64,000 bases of DNA. It comes from Bigelowiella natans CCMP2755. Its lineage: Eukaryota > Cercozoa > Chlorarachniophyceae. The position numbers and the translations under genes were made by a program. The stretch spans positions 2,501 through 66,500 of the forward strand of contig ADNK01000283.1 of NCBI GenBank assembly GCA_000320545.1. Direction: 5' to 3'. Below, in pieces: positions 12,067 to 22,342 of the stretch (positions within the stretch are counted from its first letter, which is position 1; the number at the start of each line of letters is the position of its first letter). The notes beneath the pieces were generated by a model. That model was not told the origin of the DNA and did no database searches. It was given only the letters and a program-made list of their open reading frames with translations.

Positions 12067-13413
12067 ATGGTGAGAATCAAAGATGATCTAACCTTATTTT
12101 GCTACCCTAATATATTGTCATTGTAACACAATTTTCCAGAGTAATGCGCAGTATGTGAATCATCTAATGGAAGTCGTAGTTGCAAAGCTATGTGTAGACT
12201 TGGGCTTTGATGGCACATGCAAAAGCACTTTGGAGACATTGGTGGACATAGGCAGGAGATGTATGTCTCAATAAATTTACTGTATTAAAATTGTCTTCTG
12301 TTCTCGCTCTATTACTCCCGCACATTGCCATTACATTAATAAGATGATTTCAAATCATTGTGGTATTCTGTACAGATATCGAAGAAATAGGGGAAATCAC
12401 AGCAAACAGTGCGGAATTATCAAGTAATGATATGTACAATATCTCTACATAGCATTTGATGCAGCTGTGCCGTGAAAGTACGTGTCGTCCGACTAAAGTG
12501 AAATTGTGAATATAGAGAGGACAAGGCCAAACGTTTTTGATCTTGCACAAGGGTTCGACAGTATGAAAGTTGACGGGAACCTCCTACAGAAATTTCTGAC
12601 ACAAACACGGGATCTTACTTTCCCGCAACGTACGTGATAGTATCTAACGTCCTTCATGATTGTCTTCGTCATTTTATATATTTGCGTACTATTGTTCTCA
12701 GCGGTGATCGAGCCACGACCGCGGCACATAATACTCTGTCAGCCACTCCTTCCTATAGATCATGCTAAGGAGTCACACAGTAGCAGTTGAGTCGCACCTG
12801 TCTTCCGTATGAATTTCAAATTGTAATGACCCTTCTATTCGCAGAGGCAGACAATGGGAACGATGCTAAAGATGAGAAAGAAGGAGAAACTCAGGATGGG
12901 GAAGGGGACGACGAAGAACACCCTAAAACAGATAAGAAGGAAAAAAATCGCAGTGACCCAAAAGCCGCCGTTCCACAGTTTTTACCAAGATTCCCGGATG
13001 AACACACATATAAGCACTCGCCGGTGTGAAAATTGGCTAAATCACCATGAGTGTCCTGCCTATAGACGATCTCACGTTTAATAACGAAGACTTGTGTTAC
13101 TTTTTGTAAGGATTATCCCCAGCGACGAACTGGACGTGAGGTGAAGCAGGATAAGGTTACGCAGAACAGCCAGGTAAATTGAAAAATCAAAATCAATTTA
13201 AATCGATTGCTCCTAAGCAGAGCATCGGACGTTTTCATCTGTATTGTAGATTTATCGTTTGGTTAAATTTGGAACAAAATTTAGGTGGAGAAGTCGTTAA
13301 CAAATCTGCAACCTGGATTAGACACCGGCAACGTTGATCGAAATTTCTTGGAACCAGCAGGTAATTTATCTACCACCATCAAAATATGTGCCTTTTATGT
13401 TTCACATTTATGA
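12067..13413 (+). CDS. TAF8: TAF8-like TFIID subunit, histone fold
   Basis: TAF8 is a TFIID subunit that pairs with TAF10 through a histone fold. Exons: 12067-12069, 12140-12260, 12376-12433, 12499-12629, 12845-13023, 13111-13173 and 13285-13413, giving about 227 residues, shorter than human TAF8 (about 310). The histone fold runs from residue 2 to about 80, with HLMEVVVAKLCVDLGF (helix 1), STLETLVDIGRRYIEEIGEI (helix 2) and RTRPNVFDLAQGF (loop to helix 3). After an acidic/Lys linker comes AAVPQFLPRFPDEHTY, matching the conserved TAF8 block P-x-LP-x-FPD-x-HTY. The first coding exon is only ATG, followed at once by a GTGAGA donor. The last exon is taken as read-through to a stop at 13413; a further spliced exon is possible. 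Confidence 0.88.
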
Positions 13414-13429
13414 ACTTTATTGGATATAC

Positions 13430-14420
13430 ACATGTAACATCAAAAGCGGCAAGCGCGCGAGCGTCTGGATCCAGTAAGCATTGGGGATCCGTTGGATAGT
13501 GTCAGAGGCATTCACGCATGCGAAGTTGCATGATCAGGCATCAAGGGATACTTAACTCCATTGCATCTTGCATCGCACCGGGAATGCTGGTGGCGAGAAA
13601 ATTGATGGTTTGGTGGGCAATGCAGGGCTTGAATGTACAGATGTGCGATGTCCCATCATCAGTATTACATCGCTACTTGCTAATATACTAGTATACATGA
13701 ATATGCTTAATGCGTGTATGCATAATGATGCACAAATAACAAGCAAATGCACGTACACATATGTGTGCATTGCCAAATGTGGTGGATTGCATGGCCAGAT
13801 CGAATCAAACGATGCAAATGTGACATGCTAGAAGGTCACGGTTGTCTTTCGCGCAGCATCTATATTCATCATGGTGAGACGGATGTAATATATGAAAAAA
13901 TAAAATATTCGTGCAAGTTCAATGGTCACCCTGATGTAGCTGTGCAAAGCAGCGGCTATCTAGCTATGGTAAGACGAATGTAATGAGTTTATATAAGTTG
14001 TCAATTAATTTTGTTCAATGGTATAATGGTCATCCTCATGTAGCTATGCAATGGTGGAGCTCGCTAAATCAAGCGGTGTTTTGCTGTATGCATGATGCAT
14101 GTTGTCAATGTGCCGCACACACTCACATCTAGACATGTGAGACATACACGTGAAATGGATAGATACAGCACTAGAACATATAAGCATGTAGCCACAGCAT
14201 TGCACAGGCACATAATGATGACAGCTGGAAGCGATACCATCACCTCATTACATCCGTCTTATACACGTGTACACATCTTGCACATACGGCAGCCTAGCGC
14301 TTGCTAACTTGGCAGCACTAGAGCACTGCATGCTCGCTGACATCCACAGTATACATGTACAGCAAGCGTAAATAACAAGTATTAATAGATGCATTGCTGA
14401 ATGGACTAGATTGCGGTTCA
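13430..14420. repeat. TGCATG-type island, tail-to-tail gap
   Basis: Non-coding sequence between the TAF8-like and ankyrin genes, rich in GCATGC, TGCACA and ACATAC words. It carries two related copies of a motif seen also at about 9866: GGTCACCCTGATGTAGCTGT near 13924 and GGTCATCCTCATGTAGCTAT near 14028. No gene is seen. Confidence 0.55.
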
Positions 14421-14467
14421 CATCTTAAACGATTCCTTTTAACGCTACGAACTAAAACCTGATATAC

Positions 14468-15601
14468 CTACCTATTTTCTGTAGGAGGAGTACTAGCTGC
14501 AGTTGCTACCAAAGGACCTCCCGGACGTCGCAGACAACGGTAAACCGCCTTTTCTGTTCCACAACCACCTTTCTTGGCGCGGATGCAAACTTGGCATCTT
14601 TTGGTCTTTTTAGGAAGTGGCCTTCGTTTAGCTGGCGGCCTCTTGGATTCATATTTTTCTTCATCTGAAAAGTCGGGGAAGTCATCGACTCGTTGCCTTT
14701 TATTTGGATCTCCACTCGAGGAATCTCGTGATCTCTTTGTTGCTTCCTTTCGATCTTCATCCAGTGCCATGCTCATCTTGTAGGCATTTTCGACAGAGGC
14801 GGATAAGGATGACTGGTCATTCGGTTTATTGTTCATTGGGTATCTGTTTCTGTCACTCGCGGCATCGGCATACGATGCCTTTTGCCAGAAAACTAGGGCG
14901 GCAGCAAGCATCGCCTTTATACAATTGTCAGAAGCGACTTTAGTTGCATCAACATGCGTATCTTCATTAGGGCATGCCTCAAGAGTCGGATCTGCGCCGT
15001 GCATAAGCAGGTATCTCACAATCTGACGATGTCCGGCCCTAGAGGCAGATATCAAGGCCGTGTCCGCATTCCACTGCCAAACCTTATCATAGGTTCCCCA
15101 TTTATCCTGAACCTCTTCCCACCTTTTAGACTGGTTTATGCATCGCGCGATTTCGTTATCAGTGTTTCTAGGGTCTCGAATTGCATCCTCTACTATCTTC
15201 CGCACACAATCAATGTTTCCGTCTCGGGAAGCTTCAACGATCTCCGGGTCCCCTCTTCCAGTGCGATAAACTCCGTTTTGGTAATATCTAGTAAAGAATG
15301 GGAAAAGGAATTTTCTATGAGTACGACAGTCCAAATAATGTGGTGGGAAAAAGACATGAGAAGGGAAACCGCAACGGAACCTTCCTTTGGGCATCCTTCG
15401 AAGAGACGGCTTATGATCGTTCCCAATGAATTCGATTTCGTAGTGACGACGGGGTTGGAAGATGCTGCAAAGCGCTTTCCAAATGAGACGGTGAGATGCG
15501 GTGAGCTCCACCCCCCTCCCGCTATCCCAAAAATCCAGATTCCCGTCAAGAGTGTGCTCGAAGGCGCTAAACAATGAAAAATCCCCTGCATTTGATGCCA
15601 T
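14468..15601 (-). CDS. ankyrin-repeat protein with C-terminal Cys motif, intronless
   Basis: A single open frame of 377 codons plus stop from the ATG at 15601; an in-frame ATG lies upstream at 15718, but the bases after ATG at 15601 read like a normal start. Residues 1 to about 115 are unassigned. Residues about 125-245 hold ankyrin-type repeats: DPEIVEASRDGNIDCVRKIV, then ALISASRAGHRQIVRYLLMH, ending GADPTLEA. A long low-complexity linker rich in Arg, Ser, Asp and Lys follows. Near the C-terminus is CQVCIRAKKGGCGTEKA followed by RCLRRPGG, a compact four-Cys module that could bind zinc. It lacks introns, unlike most neighbours. Ankyrin proteins bind other proteins; the partner is unknown. Confidence 0.75.
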   Translation of the reverse strand: MASNAGDFSLFSAFEHTLDGNLDFWDSGRGVELTASHRLIWKALCSIFQPRRHYEIEFIGNDHKPSLRRMPKGRFRCGFPSHVFFPPHYLDCRTHRKFLFPFFTRYYQNGVYRTGRGDPEIVEASRDGNIDCVRKIVEDAIRDPRNTDNEIARCINQSKRWEEVQDKWGTYDKVWQWNADTALISASRAGHRQIVRYLLMHGADPTLEACPNEDTHVDATKVASDNCIKAMLAAALVFWQKASYADAASDRNRYPMNNKPNDQSSLSASVENAYKMSMALDEDRKEATKRSRDSSSGDPNKRQRVDDFPDFSDEEKYESKRPPAKRRPLPKKTKRCQVCIRAKKGGCGTEKAVYRCLRRPGGPLVATAASTPPTENR

Positions 15602-15754
15602 TTTAGTTCCCTCAAGCTGCGACTGGAACAATCCCCGGTTCGAGGTGACCCTAAGGGGATCCCTGGTGTTCTCGGTTATTGCCGTCGTAGATCTAGCAAT
15701 GCTCGAGTACATGTACATGTATCATGAAAAACCAGCAGCACGTTTTCCGTACAT

Positions 15755-15845
15755 GGGCGTCCAAAATTGACTAGATGTTCCGAGCATTTTGTGAAGAGCG
15801 ACAAGGATTTCGAGCTATTTCCTTCTCTCATTCTATTCCCCGCAG
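15755..15845 (+). repeat. copy A of a 90-bp element shared by two promoters
   Basis: Begins GGGCGTCCAAAATTGACTAG and ends near a CATTCTATTC run. It matches 60200-60290 over about 90 bases at roughly 85-90 percent by eye. It lies between the divergent starts at 15601 (-) and 15901 (+), about 150 bases upstream of the plus-strand start. Confidence 0.85.
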
Positions 15846-15900
15846 CATCCCTCCTCACATCCCAAACACTCAGATTTCGATTTGGTGCTCCTCTCATTCC

Positions 15901-16671
15901 ATGGCCCACTCTGGAGTGTGGTTCAATGACCCTCATCCACCGACTAGAATTTTGGAAGGAAACCAAACGATTGACACTAACACCGGCCTACGCTCCAGTG
16001 GACGCAACAAAATCGGGAATGAACTTTTATCTTCGATTGTGAAGCAAAATTCAGACTTCAAAAATTCGGATGCGTCCCCAAACACTTCCGATGTTCTCAT
16101 CTTTCGTTCAGAAAGAATCTCTTTCAGAAATCAATACTCCGATTTCTCAATGTCATCTATGCCGCCACCAACTGAAGACTATCTCGTGACAAAACAGACT
16201 GGCAAGGATTCGCCACCCTTGGGTGATGCTTGGTCACCAAGCGATACTGTAGCTCCGGGCTTGGTGCCAAAAGACATTCAGGAGGATAACATTTCAGAGA
16301 AAGGAAAATTGGAGAATGATTTCAAAGGATTAAACATAAAATCTTCGAGAAATGATGGTCCAGTCTCAAATGGAAAACCCAAACTAAATTTGAAGAAATT
16401 GAATGAAGTTAAAAAGCAAAAATCGGAAATGTCGGGGTGCATAGACGAAATCATAAATCATCTAAATGAAACAGTGAAGCTGAAGTTCAATGAAGTGATC
16501 AGTGATCAAAGTGAGCAAGGACAATGTCCACACTGTGGAGAGTCACTCAGAGCCAAGGAAAACAAAGACTTTAGCCGCATATGGACGAGGCATGTCCTCA
16601 ATTCCTGTGATGAGTTTAAGGCCACACGACACGGCAAAGCGTTGGAGGAATGCGTTCAACTTTTCACATGA
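15901..16671 (+). CDS. intronless protein with C-terminal C2HC-like zinc finger
   Basis: The ATG at 15901 gives 256 residues; the frame is open further up to 15775 but that part overlaps the shared promoter element. Residues 1 to about 170 are polar and look disordered. A Lys-rich helical part follows, then ECVQLF at the end. Near residues 203-240 is CPHCGESLRAK followed by WTRHVLNSC, a CxxC-x(n)-H-x4-C pattern like a BED- or C2HC-type finger. This suggests zinc binding and perhaps DNA, RNA or protein contact. No family was recognised. It pairs head-to-head with the ankyrin gene, also intronless, 300 bases away. Confidence 0.65.
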   Translation: MAHSGVWFNDPHPPTRILEGNQTIDTNTGLRSSGRNKIGNELLSSIVKQNSDFKNSDASPNTSDVLIFRSERISFRNQYSDFSMSSMPPPTEDYLVTKQTGKDSPPLGDAWSPSDTVAPGLVPKDIQEDNISEKGKLENDFKGLNIKSSRNDGPVSNGKPKLNLKKLNEVKKQKSEMSGCIDEIINHLNETVKLKFNEVISDQSEQGQCPHCGESLRAKENKDFSRIWTRHVLNSCDEFKATRHGKALEECVQLFT

Positions 16672-16749
16672 AACACCATTGATTGTGTTTCAATTCACAG
16701 CACAAAATGCATCTATGAAAATTTTTGATCGGCTCCAACTACAACTGTT

Positions 16750-17650
16750 TAGAACAACATGATCGCCACGAAGGCAGAACAATACACGTCTTGACAGTGT
16801 GTGTATAGCTGTGATGTAGAGACTTTATGTCTATATAGCGTACACACGTGCGAACATGTGTAGTTCTATGTTCTTCGCTACATGTGGCACATTTATGCGG
16901 ATATACAAACATGTGTAGCTTAGTACACATGTTTTTGAGCACATGTGTGTTAGAGTGACATGTGTGCCGAAAACCCGGTACGCCACAGAGACTTTATGTC
17001 TATATAGTGATCCAGCAGCACGCATGCTAGCATGCACGCACTGCATTGCGGTGCAGATCTCTGAGGTATAGACGTGCAGCATGGGTTTGCTTGCAGTCAC
17101 GTGCACGTGAAACGTTCAGTGCAGTGCACTAGGCTAGCTAGCTAGTAGGCGTTGCACGCGTCCATTGCACGCTGCGTAGATGCAAAACCAAATGCAGGCG
17201 CGCGCACCTGTACATTGTTGCATCAATAAATAACACAGCTAGACAGCACTAGTGCAGGCTAGCAGCTAGGCCAACAGATGCACCATGATGCTGTGCTAGT
17301 GTGCATCTAGATGTGTTGCATGGAGGGCTAATCACTAGAGGGAGACACTTTTCCAGGCTCATGCAAGTCATCTAGCTAGCTAGACATTCGATCTGCAAAA
17401 TTGTTCGACATCATGCACTAATAATGAGCCTTGTGCGCGCACAGTTTTCCATGCAACGTGTAGACATCGCATTGCGTGACGTTTCAAGTGTGGCATTGCA
17501 CTGTGATGACCACCTTTAAATGAGCTACAAATGCTCTTAACCTAAAATGCAGGCTACTTTTTAAAGTGAAGTCGTGGAATGCAATGGAGCGCGCGGCTAC
17601 ACTCACATGGCATGCGCACGTGGAAGTAGAGGCGTTGGACTAATTGACGA
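16750..17650. repeat. TGCATG/GCTAGC island, tail-to-tail gap
   Basis: Non-coding sequence between the 3' ends at 16671 (+) and 17775 (-). It contains CATGCTAGCATG at 17023-17034, GCTAGCTAGCTAG near 17132 and CTAGCTAGCTAG near 17370. The 20-mer GAGACTTTATGTCTATATAG occurs twice, at 16819 and 16988. Homopolymers are rare. Confidence 0.65.
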
Positions 17651-17774
17651 TCCATGACAACGTGAACACTCGATTCTGTTGAGGTTCGAAGTGTGATTTA
17701 ACTACGAGACACTAGCCTCTGCAGTTGCTCTGATGAAACTCTGACCTGTTTTATTGCAATTTTATTTTTATAAT

Positions 17775-18150
17775 TTATCCCATCCCTGGCCCTCTGAACA
17801 ACATGTGCATCCAAGCGCCATGAGGCTTTAGTTCGCGCTGGATTTCAGCAACGCTAAAAGTTCCTTCCCCGAAAAACTTGGTTCCAGTCTTCGCCTTAGC
17901 CTCCTCATCCTACGGGGAAAATGCACGTATTCATCTTCGATAACTTGAAAATCCCTTTTCCTTATTCAAAACTATTTCACAAAGGCCATTCAAGTAGGCA
18001 CCTTTTTCGGTGGAGCTGCACCGGGGATGGTTCCCCCTGTAAGCATGATGCATCCCATGGCGATCGTGTACGATGGAAGTATTACGAAGTACGTTTGGTT
18101 TCCGAGCACCACAGGCGTGTAAAATTCAGCTCAACCATGGATTCCAAGCC
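17775..18150 (-). CDS. small predicted membrane protein, 5' end unresolved
   Basis: Two exons are clear. The last one, 17775-17909, encodes 44 residues and a stop, including GTKFFGEGTFSVAEIQREL and ending GPGMG. The one before it, from about 18130 to 18002, encodes YFVILPSYTIAMGCIMLTGG, a likely membrane segment, then a Pro-rich hinge; it ends AAPPKK before a GTGCCT donor and joins in phase 0. The first exon with the start codon was not found with confidence; open frames at 18401-18667 on this strand overlap the start of the opposite gene and are doubtful. The short length and single membrane segment recall small organelle-membrane subunits, but no family was recognised. Confidence 0.5.
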
Positions 18151-18561
18151 AAGAATTGTAATACATCCTCTATTTCCCTGCATTTAGGTGATGTATTACA
18201 TCAACTTTAAATTTTTGAGGGAAAAAGACGCTATTGCTGTACATTGCAATGGTGTTCATATCATTACATGTAAATTCAGCCCTCCAATGGTATTCCGCTT
18301 ACATGCATGTACCCTATTTGGTCACATCAAGGTGATTTCACCGGCAACGCGCCACAGCTGAAAGCCGAAAATGATTGTCGTTCTTTCGTAAAAACACTGA
18401 TTAATTTTTCGGGATAAAAGGAAAAGGAGATTCAAGATTTATTCCTTCTGTACCGGGATTCCGGTTTTTTCCCTGTTTCGAAGCCACCTCCTCAGTAAGC
18501 CGACGTGCAAGCGACGAGACGACTCCGGTACGGCTACGACCATCTCTAACCTCAGACAAAG

Positions 18562-19906
18562 ATGCAGACCCGCTCACGCCCCTCGATCTGCCCAAGATGC
18601 TCAAGCGCGTTTCCTCTGTTAGTTGCGGTGAGTTTGTTCGGAATAGCGAAACTCTCCTCAACGTCACCGAAGAGGAATCTTCTGCAACCTGTTAAGAGCG
18701 CGAGGTTTGGGGTGCGTGCTGAGGCATCTTGCGGTAGATCCAGACAACATTTCAAAGTCCTTAGATTTCGTAAAATGAATATTTATACGCCTTATTAGGA
18801 AAAGCAAGGCCGTTGAAGAGGCGCCAATTGGGAAGGGGTACTTCTGCAATGTTTCTCGCAGGTATGTGCCCAATTTAATCGATAAAAGTCTCATCGTATG
18901 ACAGAATTCCAATCATAACCTGGACAACTTGATGAAGCTAGTACTTCTGCAACCATATATTATTTAGGACTCTCAAGGGGCATTTTACCGAAAGATGTAG
19001 CGGCCTTAGACTTCTCATTGCCTTCTGGCGGCTCTGGTAAGGGTTCAGATGCTCTGCCTGGAAAAATTCGTGGGAAAGATAATACTTGGGAAATTACCAT
19101 TCCAGGAAAATTCGAACGAGAAGGTAGCCTTGCATCCCCCCAAAGCCATCCTTAGTTGTCAACAATAATATATGAAACCTTAATACAGGAGAGAGCCTAT
19201 TGAACAAGTTCGCAGGCAATCACGTGGAACAACACAAGTAATCTTTGGATTTTGAATGAATGCTACTCTGGATATCTCAACTTTTCTCTCTTTGTAGATA
19301 CATTAGCACCGAAAAGCCCAAATATGAAGTGCTGGTGACGGAGGATTCTTTCCCTGAGGGATTCAAGTAGAAAACTAATTCCGATCCTTTCCATTCTATC
19401 AAATAAATTTGAAACGTGTTCATAGAATTCCAAGTTTAGAAGATTTGGCAGAAAGAACTGTGGACAATGAGAAGGCAAGGACTCTTTTGAGAGCTTCTGT
19501 GACACGTCGTCCTAATCTTTGTTTTGCTATAGGGAAAAACCTACGTTGATGACGTCGAATTGCTAGGGTTAGATTCTGCAACAAGGAATGGAGTAGAATA
19601 TCGGGATATTCGGTATCTCAAATATAATAGAACTGAAGCCATACAGACTGAATCATTTTTATGATATCATTTAAAGCTATATGGTGACAACCCCAAGAGA
19701 TGAAGACCGCTTCTTCGGTATTTCGGCCACAAAGAATGGGAGACTTTATTCTCTCCAGGTGCCCAACATTCTAACGATTACAATTATTTTCCTGTCCATC
19801 ATAATTTCAGTCATATACAAATACTTAGATTCGAGTTCGCAATCGGGATTACGAAAGGTTCTCATCTACGATCGATGAGATAATTTCAAGTTTCAAGATC
19901 ATGTAA
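18562..19906 (+). CDS. PsbP-like thylakoid-lumen protein
   Basis: PsbP and its relatives act in the thylakoid lumen, on photosystem II or related complexes. Exons: 18562-18733, 18799-18861, 18968-19123, 19189-19237, 19298-19366, 19426-19474, 19533-19612, 19677-19758 and 19829-19906; 265 residues, all in phase. The N-terminus has a hydrophobic stretch (PLLVAVSLFGIAKL), then a basic transit-like part, then RRQLGRGTSAMFLAG before LPKDVAA, a twin-arginine lumen-targeting pattern. The mature part contains DNTWEITIPGKF, YEVLVTEDSFPEGF and, near the end, FFGISATKNGRLYSLQ then STIDEIISSFKI, the order of PsbP-fold proteins. The intron at 19475-19532 is GC-AG (AAG|GCAAGG). A possible in-frame intron lies at 18628-18672. 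Not assigned to a named PPD or PPL member. Confidence 0.82.
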
Positions 19907-19909
19907 TGC

Positions 19910-20880
19910 CGCAAGCATGGAGCTATTCGATGGATTTACATCGAAGGTTCTGCTATTAGCTTGCTTAGACACTTCCAGGGTTCTTCCTCACAATTTCGAT
20001 ACAGTGGGCCCCAAAAAAAGTAATTATGAACATGGTACGAACATACCAGCTGTGATGCATGCACGATCGTGTGTACACCAATTTATATCGTGTTACAATT
20101 GTGTTGACATGCATGCGTGTGGTACCCATGCAGTAGCAAATTACTAAGAAAATGCATACACCTGTGATGTGTGCACGCACATGCTGCATCCGCTGCGTTA
20201 TAACGTTGTCATATGAAAGCTGTAATGTAGCGCTGAGCATTCACAATACAAAGACACAAAGATGTCCATAGACATCTGTGTCTTTCTGAGCGTATGTGAA
20301 AGCTTGCCTATGGAGTCAACCTTTTTCACTGCGCACGCACTGCTAGACTGCGGCTAGTGATTGTATAAATCACGTCAAGATGTTCATATGTCGTTGCCTG
20401 GTAGCACTATAGTACACCGAAAAATCATCGTCCTTTGCTCATTTGCAGAGCAACAATAAAAATTTCAACAAGCGAGTCAGTCACATGCAAGTAAATTATG
20501 GGCCCATCATGATAGTCAACGATGCGATGTCAGATGCGACCGTACACACACAAAGAAAGGGTGTTAAGGAACGTACGATGGTGGGTGCTCAACCTGCGTC
20601 ACAGCATATCAATACGACAAAGCAAGATGAGCAATAAGATGTGGCGATCAGGACCAGCATGCCATATGTATAGCTGCATCATATTCTGTCTGGGACGCGT
20701 TGACATCCAGCTTTACATGTGTCTAGATTTTCGTTAGCCCGCATTCCACTACCATGATGATAAAAAGCCATTTCACGATGCCATCTTCTGAATTCCATGC
20801 ACTAGACTAGGAGTACATCTAGGCATTGTTGCTTTCCTTGTTTTACACATAGCCATAGCTGTGCGCTTCCATGCACTAAC
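19910..20880. repeat. TGCATG-type island, tail-to-tail gap
   Basis: Non-coding sequence between the PsbP-like gene and the membrane protein on the other strand. It is rich in GCATGC, TGTGCA and TGCATG words. It includes an imperfect hairpin at 20250-20285 (AAAGACACAAAGATGTC, a 4-base loop, then its near complement). Confidence 0.55.
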
Positions 20881-20899
20881 AAACTTATACCTGCTGATA

Positions 20900-22342
20900 C
20901 TACGAATGGTTTTTTCCGTGGGGAACGACGGTCCCATTGAAATGTGTGGAAGCAAATGTAAGGAAAAACATCCAGAGTATACAAGCAGCGCCCACCATCG
21001 AACACCTGAACAACGATGCATATTGTGAGTCTTGCATATAATTTAGTTATTTCGAAATTAATTTTCGAAAATCGCAGGATGAATCATAACGGAGAAGGAA
21101 AACCTGAGAGTTCCTTTCATACCTGTCAAATACTATATCTGGTGGTAGTGAAAGGTCGCCATTTGCACGACGGTTTTCTAGCAACTGGCGGAAAAGGAAT
21201 AAAAGTAAAGATATGCAAACTAGGGCCTCTATCATAATACTTCGAACTAGAGCACTAAGCATACATGAAGTAGTTCGCTGGTCTATGACTATTGATACAG
21301 AATAGGATTTACCATCATGGCAAATGTCACGATGCCAAAGAATATCAAGCACAGCGCGAAACCTTTTTTAGTGAAACAGAATTGCATATTTATTGTCAAC
21401 CACAATTATACAAAAAAGAATACCCTCGCTTGCAGCCGATTTGTTATTAAATGCTAATATAATGTAATTGGCATTTTAGTTATCTTACGAAGAAGGGCAA
21501 ACAAATTAATTTTAAATATATCGATTATACTGTAGTAGAAGATGGCAGCCCCAGCAAATGTGACGAAGGAGAAAACCAGCATGAGGGAAACTCGCCTACA
21601 AACACCGAGTAACAACAACACAGAATAATTGTGAATCGAGAGCACTCTAAATGTTGCTGGTTGTCTATTCCATGCAAAGAAATTGACTAAGACAGATGGG
21701 CCAACCAACCACTGCCTTCTTATCCATACAGCCTGGAAATAGCACTCCCACTCTGTTGCCGTAGCTATTGAAGACTAAATTTTAGAAATGTGGGTTATGT
21801 TGCATGTAGCAGATGAGTGGATTTTGGGATCTTTCACATGGCGTGTTATCTTGATACTAAAATGATTCCAGCAGACCGGTAAAATGATGACATTATCTTT
21901 CTCCACCAAATTATCGTTTCCTTTCTCCTCTTCACATGGCTCGTGAGAGGCATTTGGGGCTACTTCGTATCCATTGCTACCGCGCCTCAGGACCATTCGA
22001 GCTCTTCGAATCCATCGCATACAACGGGATGGAGTGTTTATTGGTTTTGATGTAGTCGTGCCATGATTTACTTGCACAGACACATCCGTTGTGTTGAAAT
22101 TTGATAAATCAACAGAGTCCGACGATAAGCGATTACCCGAGGTAGATTTACATTCAACTCCATCCGATTCTTGTTCTGGATATTTTGGTGTTATTTGTGA
22201 GCATTATGTGGGTGAGTTTCATTGTTCTGGAGCGTGTGCGATGCTTGTTTCATGTACCTTCTCCATTACCAATCGGACAGGATACTTCAACGCCCTCATC
22301 AGACGCTTTTAGGCTCGGTGCTGCCGGAGGTTCTCCCGCCAT
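20900..22342 (-). CDS. hypothetical multi-pass membrane protein
   Basis: The likely ATG is at 22342 (MAGEPPAAPSLKASDE). That exon ends near 22272 with a GTACAT donor and joins in phase to one starting near 22167 (EQESDGVECKSTSGN...). The soluble N-terminal part is polar, then basic (MRWIRRARMVLRRGSNGYEV) and acidic. Exons toward the 3' end encode hydrophobic segments: IRRQWLVGPSVLVNFFAW with SVLLLLG (about 21747-21605), SLMLVFSFVTFAGAAIFYY, FALCLIFFGIVTFAMM (about 21365-21315), and the last exon 20900-21005 with CSMVGAACILWMFFLTF and a stop after GKNHS. At least four membrane spans are likely. Several exon borders in the middle are not resolved. No family recognised. Confidence 0.5.
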
